This document shows, piece after piece, positions 32,690 to 42,460 of a DNA stretch of 64,000 nucleotides. The position numbers were made by a program, and so were the translations under genes. This DNA comes from Globodera rostochiensis (Eukaryota > Nematoda > Chromadorea > Rhabditida > Heteroderidae). The stretch lies in NCBI GenBank assembly GCA_018350325.1, contig JAEVLN010000007.1, positions 153,688-217,687 of the forward strand, in the 5' to 3' direction. Position 1 is the first letter of the stretch, and every line of letters begins with the position of its first letter. The notes under the pieces were generated by a model. It did not search any database and was not told where the DNA came from. It saw only the letters and a program-made list of their open reading frames with translations.

Positions 32690-33962
32690 ACCATTTCTCT
32701 TTTGTGCTTCAGTCGACGCGTCAATGTTCTGTTGCTGTTTGTTCTGATACTTCTCCAATTCGGCAACCTTGTTGACATTCAACAGTTTGCATTCGAGAAA
32801 AATGATCAACTAAAGATGAAAATGAATAAGTCGGAGTGTCAACACTAATTGAGAAGCCCTACCATTTCTCTTTTGTGCGTCAGTCAACGCGTCGATGTTC
32901 TGTTGCTGTTCTTTCTGATACTGCTCCATCTGTGCTCAGTTCTTCCTTCAGCTGATTCATTCCCTTTAATTAGTTAATTTAAAATGTAAAGATAATGCTT
33001 AAAAATAGAGTTAGACACCGGCATTGTACTAACATTTTGGAACTAAAATTTGGTCCTGTACAATGGCATGGACCAAGGGCGTACCCAGAAATTTTTTTCG
33101 GGGGGGGGGGCTAATTTGAAAAAAAGTCAATCTTTAGGGGTACATTTTTGGGTTTTATTGCATTTTTCTTAAGCAAATTTTTCCGAAAAAGTTGGATTTT
33201 TAGGGGTGTATTTTTCCTTGTATTTTTGTTAAGCAATTTTCAAAAATTCAAAATTTTGAGAATTTTGCCTTATTTCTGGGAGGAGGGGGTCGGCGGTGCC
33301 GATAGGCGCCGCCGGAGAAAATTTTGAATTTTTGACTCAACTCGTTAAGGAAATTTTTCCAAAAATTACAAAATTTTGCAAAAGAAAGGGGACTTGATCA
33401 ATCGCTGCACTCAGTGCTTTTTGATCAACTTTTTGTTGTTCAGCATTCGCCGTTTGCTTCTGCTCAAGTCCCTTAATTATTTACAAATAATAAATTTAAA
33501 TTTAAAAGGGAAATTGATCAAAAACAAAACTCACTTCCAATTGATCGAGCTTTGTTTGCCCCTCCTCCTCCTGGTCAGCAGTGAATTCTTTATCATTGTT
33601 CAGCTTAATTTCGTCGTTTTGACCGTACAAAGTGTACACCGCATCTTTCATTTATGAAAATTACAAAAAAATTAAATAAATATTAAGTTTGGTTTTGTTT
33701 TTAGCATTCATTTTTTTACCATTTCCATTTTGTGCCACCAAATCAAAACTGGAGCTTGAAATTGACGAATTGATCATTTGTTGGCGTTCCAATTGGGCAA
33801 GGCCCGTAAACGACGCAATTCTTCGGATGGGTCCAAATTGGCGAAGGTTGGCCACAAATGTTCTGAAAACATCGGCAATTATTTAATAAATATTAATAAC
33901 ATCAAATTCTTACCCTGATCAGCAGTTATGTCGCCATTGACAGATTCGGTCGAAATTGACAT
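32690..33962 (-). pseudogene. RanBPM-like gene relic lacking SPRY
   Basis: On the minus strand, ATG at 33962-33960 begins MSISTESVNGDITADQ, matching the first exon of the plus-strand SPRY gene. The next exon reads EHLWPTFANLDPSEELRR, then a frameshift before AQLERQQMINSS (near 33800). Further blocks follow: KLNNDKEFTADQEEEGQTKL near 33600, a Gln/Ala-rich coiled-coil block (LEQKQTANAEQQK) near 33450, and MNQLKEELS with a one-base loss near 32960, followed by EQYQKEQQQNIDALTDAQK. A partly duplicated KYQNKQQQNIDAS block follows near 32760. No SPRY exon lies downstream before the foldback at 32485. A CAAGGGCGTACCCAG hAT-like terminus is at 33072 within it. Confidence 0.65.
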
Positions 33963-34024
33963 ATTGTACTTTTTATTTGCTACGAAATCTGTAAATTTTT
34001 TTCTATCAATTATTTAATAGAAGA

Positions 34025-34950
34025 CCTAAAGCCAAATTTAAAACAAAGAAAATTTAGGTAAACGTTTTGAATGACTTATATTTTATTTACAGACTGAAAG
34101 TTGGGATTATTTTATACATATTTGAATGCACGTTGTTTTTTTGGGCAAATGGTGACCTGAAAAGGGGGGAAGGATGGGCACTTTTGTTGTTGTAAATTTG
34201 AATGAATTCTAGAATTATCCGATTATCAAAATTAACCATAACATATATAAATATCCGATTTATTCTTAATGCTAAGGTCAACTTTTTCTCAGTTCATTTT
34301 GGGGCTTCTAGAGGTTCGTTCCGATAAAAGTTAAGTTCAAAATAATGATCAATGGAAAAATCGTAAAAATGGCAAATTCCTGGGGGAGGGGACCTTTACC
34401 AATAAACTTATTAAATTTTTTACAAAGTTTATTGTTTTACAGTTTCAGAAATCAAGAAGCTCAAAAGTGCCATTTTCGTAATAAAAATGGTAAAATTTCT
34501 AAAAAGAAAAATGTCGGCGGTCGGCGCTGAAAAAAATATGCTACATAATAACTGAATTCAGCAGAATTAAGCACAGATTTTTATAAAAACGCATTTATTC
34601 ACTCAGAAAATAATTAACTACATATTTATGAATTTGAATTTATTAACCGTAACTTTTGAATTTTTTCTCACAATTTCTCTGGGTCAACATTTTGCTGGGA
34701 ACAATAAAACATTCAAATTTATGGAGATGCAATTCCCAACAACGAAAGTGCCCATCCCTCCCCCCCCCCTTTCAGGTCACCAATTTGCCCAAAGAAACGT
34801 GCATTCAAATATGTATAGATAATCCCAACTTTCAGTCTTTAAATAGTTCATTCAAAACGGTTACCTAAAGATTCTTTTTTTTAAACGTTTGTTTTTTTAA
34901 ATCTCGCTTATTTTAAAAGCCTAAAATTCTTTGTTTTAAATTTGGCTTTA
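34025..34950. repeat. Large imperfect inverted repeat
   Basis: Left-arm sequences (AAATTTAAAACAAAGAA near 34033, GACTGAAAGTTGGGATTAT near 34092, CATTTGAATGCACGT-like near 34120, GGATGGGCACTTTTGTTG near 34170) return in reverse complement between 34740 and 34945. The middle (34210-34720) is AT-rich and non-coding. A scrap of the right arm recurs near 17225-17290. Confidence 0.7.
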
Positions 34951-36697
34951 TCTGTTCCATTAAACTAGACGCCTGCGGGGGGTGAAACCGGAAAATATAG
35001 GGGGGGGGGGGCTTTGCCTTTGGCTTCTGTTCCTAGGGTTCTTCTTTTTTTATTTCAATTTATTTGATTTGATTTTTATTTAATGTAATCAAAGTATGGG
35101 CACGTTCCTGGGCGGCAAGCCATCTCAGGGCGGGCAAGCCCTATCCGAAGCCGGGCAAAAGCTATTCCCGAAGCCGATCACGAATTCGAGGCGGGCAAGC
35201 CCTTTACGGGGCCCGAGAAGCCCTTTAAGGGATTTTCAAAATTATTTACTTATTTTAATTTTTTATTAATTTTCGTTAATTTGCTCTCCCCTTAACATTT
35301 CACCAACAAAAATGTTTTATAACTACTGCAAAAGGGCACCTTATCTCTAACCTTACTCATCTTTCTCTATCAACTATCTCTCACTTTTCCACACTATTTC
35401 GTAGCATTTATTTTTAAAAATTCAATGAACCATATTTTGATTAATTCTGATCAGAATCGAATAAACTTTTTTTTATTTAGTTCAGCTTTTTAAGCTGAAT
35501 CTAATTATATAAAATTTATTTTAAAAAATTTAAAATTTAATTTTTTTGAATTTTTGCTTAAAATAAAATACGCGGCTTGATCACTTTTGATCAGAACTCA
35601 ACAAACTTTTTTTTGTTAGACTTAGCTTATCAAGCTGAGTCTAAATAACTTTTCAATTATTCTGTCGGCATCGTCGGGCCTCTCCCATTCCTATAAAGCT
35701 TCAAAAAATTACCGTATTTTAAAGCTGTTGTTAACAAATGTTTTAACAAGACCCATTCAAATTTCAAAAAAAATTTCCCGGACCGTCACTAAAAGCCTAA
35801 ATTGACTAATTTGTAAGTCCAGCAGTTTTTTGACCATTTTCTTAACAAATTCTATAAAAATTTATTTTCCCGGCGGTGGCTATCGGCACCGCTGACCAGA
35901 AATGTGCTCTGTTCTGTTCTGATTTTCTGATTTATCAGAATTTCTGGTCATTTTGGGCCAGAATTCTGTTTTCTGGTTTTTAAAAAGGTGACCAGAATTC
36001 TGTTTTCTGAAGAAAAAGCTTAGTCTTGGAAGAAATTGTTTGATTTTATAATATTTTCAAACTTTTTCAATGGAAACCGGCCAAATTACGAAATTTTGGA
36101 CCAATTTTCTTAAATAACCTTGTTAAACCAGATGTCTTATCTGTCCTTATTTATAAGATTTGTCCTTATTTCAGGCCTTTGTCCTTATTTTCGAATTTTG
36201 ATTTGCAGCCACTCCTCCAATAAAAAATTGGACAAAATTCTGCAGTTTTTGGACTAATAGAATCAAATCACAAAAGACATTTTGAAAAGGGAAAATGGGA
36301 TTAGCACACGACCCTGTTCTCGACCGTCGATCATCCCATCAATCTCTGAAACTTGTGCCATGATGTAAGATATCCGCCGATCATTGACCCCATTACCCAA
36401 AGCTCACAATTAGAAGTGAGCATAACCTTCGATACTTGGTCCAAATATAAAGGAGATATGGCAAAATTCGAATCTTGTTTCTCATTTAGAAATGTTCGGT
36501 CTTTAGTAGGGTATGTCACGGTCACTTTACCAGGGGTCCCGTTATCGGTTAACCGGTTTTCAATTAAAAAGGCGTATATTTCTGTAGATTTTTGTTTAAA
36601 AATTTAATCAAAATTTTGCAATTGACTACTTGTTAATTCGTTGAATTGGAATTAAATCTTTGTTGAGAATTTTGTTGATTCTTTGGGAATTTTTAAG
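34951..36697. other. Repeat-rich spacer before the second Fic gene
   Basis: Short GGGCAAGCCC modules lie at 35108-35225. A ~70-bp direct duplication (GATCAGAA..CAACAAAC or GAATAAAC, then a run of T and AGCTGA) is at about 35445-35515 and 35580-35645. A palindromic GGCGGTGGCTATCGGCACCG is at about 35873. About 36330-36600 is open on both strands for 64-84 codons, but neither reading matches anything I recognise nor joins the Fic exon. Confidence 0.45.
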
Positions 36698-37145
36698 ACA
36701 TTGAGTGAGCTCCACCGCCATGCTTCTGCCGATTCGGAAGTTCAGGATCTAATCCGTTCCGGAACTGGGCAAATGGTTCTCTTGAACTCCGGTGGCCTAA
36801 TTGTCTACTATGCACCACGCGATAGCGAGGTGCGCACGCTGCTGGAAAAATTTTGTCTGCAACTGACAGCCGGACTGGCCGCTGCCAGAGAAGGAACGAT
36901 TCAGCCAGTCTATGTAGCAGCGTGGGCTCATGCTCGGCTGGTAATATTGTGGGAAAAAATAAAGCTGATTGCGAAGTTTTCAGGTGTCAATACACCCATA
37001 CATAGATGGGAACGGGCGAGCGAGTAGAATGCTGTTGAACAGCATCATGCAGTATTGTGGCACGGGAACGCGCCTGTACCTTGCTGAAGAAATGAGAGCT
37101 GAATACAATAGGCTCTTAGCGAAGGCAGTCGAGGCAACCCGATAA
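36698..37145 (+). CDS. Second Fic-domain gene, canonical motif
   Basis: Two exons join in phase: 36698 (after acceptor TTTTTAAG) to 36940, and 36984-37145, separated by a 43-bp GT-AG intron. Exon 1 reads TLSELHRHASADSEVQ, YYAPRDSEVRTLLEKFC and VAAWAHARL; exon 2 opens VSIHPYIDGNGRASRM, the complete Fic motif with catalytic His, the metal-binding Asp and the anion-hole GNGR, and ends after KAVEATR with TAA. Exon 1 resembles the part of FICD-type proteins from the xPP flap to the AAxAH helix. The tail after the motif is short (about 40 residues). No TPR, signal peptide or inhibitory helix is visible upstream, so the 5' end is undetermined. Unlike the gene at 488-1264, all motif residues are present, so AMP transfer is plausible. 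The true start is unknown. Confidence 0.8.
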
Positions 37146-37719
37146 AATTTATAGCATTTGTTGCGCAGCAAGTTCGCTATATGTAAAAATTTTATCCAAT
37201 TCAATGACTATTAATATTTTCATTGTTTCAATAAAAATCAATAAAAAAGATTTTTGAAGTTCCTGTTTTATTAGATCAGCCTTCTGTTCTGTTCAGAACA
37301 GTGTAAACTGTTCTGAGGCTGTTTCAAACAAAAAATTTTTCCTAGTAAAGTTCGTCTAAAATTTAAATGGATGAGGGGTGTGCTCGAGACCTAAATTTAC
37401 TAAGACTTGATTCCGAGACTCGAGGGAGGGGGGTCGCAGTGCCGAAATGAGCTGCGAAGAAATTTAGAATTTTCGACTTAATTTGTCAAGCGATTTCCAA
37501 CAAAAATTTTTTTAAAAATGCGGTCCATTGTTAGAAGTTTTTTTTTTGGAATGTTGGTGGTCGTCACCAAATTGGAGCAACTAAACATGAAATTTCAAAG
37601 TAATCAGAAGGCATTGCTGGACAGACTTAATGGACTTGGTCGGGGTCGGCGATGCCGATAGGCGCCGACTAGAAAATTTTGATTTTTGACTCAAAGAGGT
37701 GGAACTTATGGAAAGGTAA
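37146..37719. other. Spacer
   Basis: No gene seen. It holds GATGCCGATAGGCGCCGACT near 37648, a member of the dispersed palindromic motif followed by AAAATTTTGATTTTTGACTC. Confidence 0.5.
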
Positions 37720-37744
37720 TTGATATTGAACTGTTTGGTTAGCC

Positions 37745-38125
37745 TTTTCTGGCTGTTCAAGCCTTTTCTTCCGTTTTACCTCCTCTTCTACCTTATTCAT
37801 CCGTTTACCTCCTCTTCCAGCTTCTTCTTCCTTTTACCCTTCCACCTTTTTCCCCGTTTTACCCCCTCTTCCACCTTCTTCTTCCGCTTCTTCTTCCGTT
37901 TTACCTCCTCTTCCACCACCTCTTCTTCCGTTTTACCTCCTTTTCCACTTTTTCTTCCGTTTTACCTCCTCTTTCACCACCTTTTCTTCCGCTTCTTCTT
38001 CCGTTTTACCTCCTCTTCCACCACCTATTCTTCCGTTTTACCTCCTCACCACCTTATTCTTCCGTTTTACCTCCTCTTCCACCTTCTTCCGTTTTACCTC
38101 CACTTCCACCACCTCTTCTGCTTTC
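37745..38125. repeat. Pyrimidine-rich minisatellite
   Basis: Irregular 24-48-bp repeats of CTTCTTCCGTTTTACCTCCT followed by CTTCCACC(AC). Strand asymmetry is complete (pyrimidines plus, purines minus), which favours triplex or R-loop structures. The long plus-strand ORF through it (runs of Phe, Leu, Ser) is a product of the repeat. The first satellite-like units CAATTCCGTGAATTGAAAAT follow directly at 38128-38225. Confidence 0.85.
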
Positions 38126-38677
38126 ATCTTCAATTCCGTGAATTGAAAATAAGTGTCAATTCCGTAAATTGAAAATAAGTAAATCCGCCTAGCGTCAATT
38201 CCGTGAATTGAAATTAGTAAATCCGCCTATAAAAATCAATTCGAAAATATGGCAAAATTATGGCACTGGAAATATGGCAAATATATGGCAAATTTTCAAA
38301 ATAATCGCATTTGCCATAAAATAGGGCATTCTGAGATCGCTGGGGTCGAAGTCCCCAATAATCGCACCGACTTGATCAAAATTTAGACGAAATAGGCACA
38401 AAAATGTCGAAATAGGCACAAATATGCATTATGCACAAAAACTCCAAAATAGGCATAAATAGGCATTATAAAGTCCACTCTAGAAGCTCCAAATAAAGCT
38501 AAAAACATGTTTTTCGTGCTTAACTCACTGTGCCAAGTTCGCAGAAAAAATAGGCATTTGCCTAAAAGTGGAATCCCTATTGATTAGCGTTGGCTTAACA
38601 ATAGCTTGTAAAAGCTTAGAGCTTTCCAATGATATCTTGATTGTTTGATTTGATTGAGTTTAAAAAAAAGTTATAGG

Positions 38678-39246
38678 TAGGGAGGCTATTTATATGGAAA
38701 TCCATATTTTTTTGCGCACTTGAAACGGCTTCTAAATTTTAGCTTTGATTGGAGCTTCTAGAGCCCATTTTATAATCCATATTTTCCATATTTTTCCATA
38801 TTTTGCGATTTTTATCCATATTTTGCCAAACTTCCTTAACAAAAATGCAATAAAAACGAAAAATACACCCCTAAGGATCGACTTTTTCAAAATTTTTCAA
38901 AAAAATACACCCCTCAGAATCGACTTTTCAAAATTTTCAAAAAATGCACTCCTAAAAATTGACTTTTTCGCGACTAAGAATTTTGCCACCAAAAATGAAA
39001 ATTTTTAAAATTCTGCTTCAAAAATTTTTCTGAAATGCCTTTAATTTACATATAAAAATTTTTATTTCTCTTATTACTTCAATTAGGAAAAACGCGCCCA
39101 TTTTTTGCTATATTTGAAAAAAATTTTATCCATATTTTGTTCATATGTCGTCCATATTTTGCAATTTTTGTCCATATTTTGCGATTTTTCATCCATATTT
39201 TATGGCCATATTTCGAGATTTTTTATCCATATAAATCGCCGCCCTA
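38678..39246. mobile_element. 569-bp hAT-type MITE, 8-bp TSD
   Basis: Termini TAGGGAGGCTATTTATATGG and, inverted, TAGGGCGGCGATTTATATGG; direct flanks GTTATAGG at 38670-38677 and 39247-39254. The interior has ATCCATATTTTG-type repeats in the opposite sense to those of the element at 28493-29015, plus CACCCCTAAGGATCGACTTT modules. It is non-coding. Confidence 0.9.
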
Positions 39247-39694
39247 GTTATAGGCTTTGAATTGCTTGCACTGAAGTGTCCCGGCACGATCGCCGCCGTA
39301 GGGCGGGACCGGGACCAGTACTGAAATTTCTTTTCTGGGACTGAAAATGAGGGTCTCTTTTTGGGACTGAAAATCTCTTTTCGGTTGTTTGCACAACGCC
39401 AAGAACATTATTCAACTAGCAGGTCCAAGTTTTGCGAACTTCCAATTTTTGGTTTTTTGTTTTCAAAAAAAAATAGCGATGGAATGAATGTGTGTTGGAA
39501 AAGAGGAAAAGGCTGAATAAACACCGCACTCCCCACACTACACTCATCACATTACATTCGATTCGGTATTTCTTCTCATTCAATTTAACAAATCCACGCC
39601 GGCGTAGCATTGGTGGACCGACAAGTGTAAATGAACGAATGATTCTCATTCAATAGTTTTTCTAGCAGTTACAAAATATGTAAAAACCCGCCTA

Positions 39695-42085
39695 GCCTTT
39701 ATTCAATTCCGTGAATTGAAAATAAGTAAATCCGGCTAGCGTCAATTCCGTGAATTGAAAATAAGTAAATCCGGCTAGCGTCAATTCCGTGAATTGAAAA
39801 TAAGTAAATCCGCCTAGCGTCAATTCCGTGAATTGAAAATAAGTAAATCCGGCTAGCGTCAATTCCGTGAATTGAAAAAATAATTAAATCCGCCTAGCGT
39901 CAATTCCGTGAATTGAAAAAATAATTAAATCCGCCTAGCGTCAATTCCGTGAATTGAAAAAATAATTAAATTCGCCTAGCGTCAATTCCGTGAATTGAAA
40001 AAATAATTAAATCCGCCTAGCGTCAATTCCGTGAATTGAAAATAAGTAAATCCGGCTAGCGTCAATTCCGTGAATTGAAAATAAGTAAATCCGCCTAGCG
40101 TCAATTCCGTGAATTGAAAATAAGTAAATCCGGCTAGCGTCAATTCCGTGAATTGAAAAAATAATTAAATCCGCCTAGCGTCAATTCCGTGAATTGAAAA
40201 AATAATTAAATCCGCCTAGCGTCAATTCCGTGAATTGAAAAAATAATTAAATTCGCCTAGCGTCAATTCCGTGAATTGAAAAAATAATTAAATCCGCCTA
40301 GCGTCAATTCCGTGAATTGAAAATAAGTAAATCCGGCTAGCGTCAATTCCGTGAATTGAAAATAAGTAAATCCGCCTAGCGTCAATTCCGTGAATTGAAA
40401 ATAAGTAAATCCGCCTAGCGTCAATTCCGTGAATTGAAAATAAGTAAATCCGGCTAGCGTCAATTCCGTGAATTGAAAATAAGTACGGCTAGCGTCAATT
40501 CCGTGAATTGAAATAAGTAAATCCGGCTAGCGTCAATTCCGTGAATTGAAAATAAGTACGGCTAGCGTCAATTCCGTGAATTGAAAATAAGTAAATCCGG
40601 CTAGCGTCAATTCCGTGAATTGAAAATAAGTAAATCCGCCTAGCGTCAATTCCGTGAATTGAAAATAAGTAAATGCGCCTAGCGTCAATTCCGTGAATTG
40701 AAATAAGTAAATCCGCCTAGCGTCAATTCCGTGAATTGAAAATAAGTAAATCCGGCTAGCGTCAATTCCGTGAATTGAAAATAAGTAAAGCCGGCTAGCG
40801 TCAATTCCGTGAATTGAAAATAAGTAAATCCGGCTAGCGTCAATTCCGTGAATTGAAAAAATAATTAAATCCGCCTAGCGTCAATTCCGTGAATTGAAAA
40901 AAAATTAAATCCGGCTAGCGTCAATTCCGTGAATTGAAAAAATAATTAAATCCGCCTAGTGTCAATTCCGTGAATTGAAAAAAAATTAAATCCGCCTAGC
41001 GTCAATTCCGTGAATTGAAAATAAGTAAATCCGGCTAGCGTCAATTCCGTGAATTGAAAATAAGTACGGCTAGCGTCAATTCCGTGAATTGAAATAAGTA
41101 AATCCGGCTAGCGTCAATTCCGTGAATTGAAAATAAGTACGGCTAGCGTCAATTCCGTGAATTGAAAATAAGTAAATCCGGCTAGCGTCAATTCCGTGAA
41201 TTGAAAATAAGTAAATCCGCCTAGCGTCAATTCCGTGAATTGAAAATAAGTAAATGCGCCTAGCGTCAATTCCGTGAATTGAAATAAGTAAATCCGCCTA
41301 GCGTCAATTCCGTGAATTGAAAATAAGTAAATCCGGCTAGCGTCAATTCCGTGAATTGAAAATAAGTAAATCCGGCTAGCGTCAATTCCGTGAATTGAAA
41401 ATAAGTAAATCCGGCTAGCGTCAATTCCGTGAATTGAAAATAAGTAAATCCGGCTAGCGTCAATTCCGTGAATTGAAAAAATAATTAAATCCGCATAGCG
41501 TCAATTCCGTGAATTGAAAAAATAATTAAATTCGCCTAGCGTCAATTCCGTGAATTGAAAAAATAATTAAATCCGCCTAGCGTCAATTCCGTGAATTGAA
41601 AATAAGTAAATCCGGCTAGCGTCAATTCCGTGAATTGAAATAAGTAAATCCGGCTAGCGTCAATTCCGTGAATTGAAATAAGTAAATCCGGCTAGCGTCA
41701 ATTCCGGGAATTGAAAATAAGTAAATGCGCCTAGCGTCAATTCCGTGAATTGAAAATAAGTAAATCCGGCTAGCGTCAATTCCGTGAATTGAAAAAATAA
41801 TTAAATCTGCATAGCGTCAATTCCGTGAATTGAAAAAATAATTAAATTCGCCTAGCGTCAATTCCGTGAATTGAAAAAAAATTAAATCCGCCTAGCGTCA
41901 ATTCCGTGAATTGAAAATAAGTAAATCCGGCTAGCGTCAATTCCGTGAATTGAAAATAAGTACGGCTAGCGTCAATTCCGTGAATTGAAATAAGTAAATC
42001 CGGCTAGCGTCAATTCCGGGAATTGAAAATAAGTAAATGCGCCTAGCGTCAATTCCGTGAATTGAAAATAAGTAAATCCGCCAAG
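39695..42085. repeat. Satellite array, ~40-bp unit with higher-order repeats
   Basis: About 60 head-to-tail units of GCGTCAATTCCGTGAATTGA followed by AAATAAGTAAATCC(G/C)GCCTA or AAAAATAATTAAATCCGCCTA. Lengths vary between 34, 39 and 41-42 bp. CAATTCCGTGAATTG is a near-perfect 15-bp palindrome that almost never varies, while the linker does. Variant patterns repeat: the short AAGTACGGCTAGC unit appears at 40481, 41062 and 41958, and the block of four AAATAATTAAAT units at about 39875 recurs at about 40155. The same unit starts at 38128, so the minisatellite and MITE interrupt or flank one satellite domain. Minus-strand ORFs of 65-77 codons are repeat artefacts. Confidence 0.95.
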
Positions 42086-42460
42086 CTTTTAATGTCTCTA
42101 CCCCATCTTCTCTCATTTTTCTCTCTTGCACTTTCTTAAGTCTCTTCACTTTCAACACTATTTCTTTCATCCTTGTGTCTACCCTTCTTCAATTTTGGCA
42201 CAACGTTAAACACGTCTCCTTTTTATATAAGGATTCCAAAATTTACAACACTCACGCCAAATGCTCATTTCCAAGTACAATCTTGGAAATAAGTACGCTT
42301 TTATATTTGTAAGTACGAGGGGTCCATTTCCAAGTACTGTACTTGGCATCCAAGTACGAATCACAACCCTGGGTTAGAACCTGAAAATCTCGTCTCTAGT
42401 TATGTTTTTAATTTAGATTGTACAGACCTGTGCCTATTCTCAATTTTCAGAAAAAAAGAA
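42086..42460. promoter_or_regulatory. 5' flank of the GDP-mannose pyrophosphorylase gene
   Basis: Non-repetitive sequence between the satellite and the ATG at 42461. A splice acceptor-like CAATTTTCAG ends at 42450, ten bases before the ATG; this could be the trans-splice (spliced-leader) site usual in nematodes or the end of a 5'UTR intron. A pyrimidine-rich patch lies at 42105-42195. Confidence 0.4.

Noticed and set aside
37720..38172. 150-codon ORF rich in Phe, Ser and Leu
   Set aside because: It reads through the pyrimidine minisatellite; low complexity and no homology pattern.
39695..42085. CRISPR-like regular repeats
   Set aside because: There are no unique spacers, units are head-to-tail satellites with short variable linkers, and the genome is eukaryotic.
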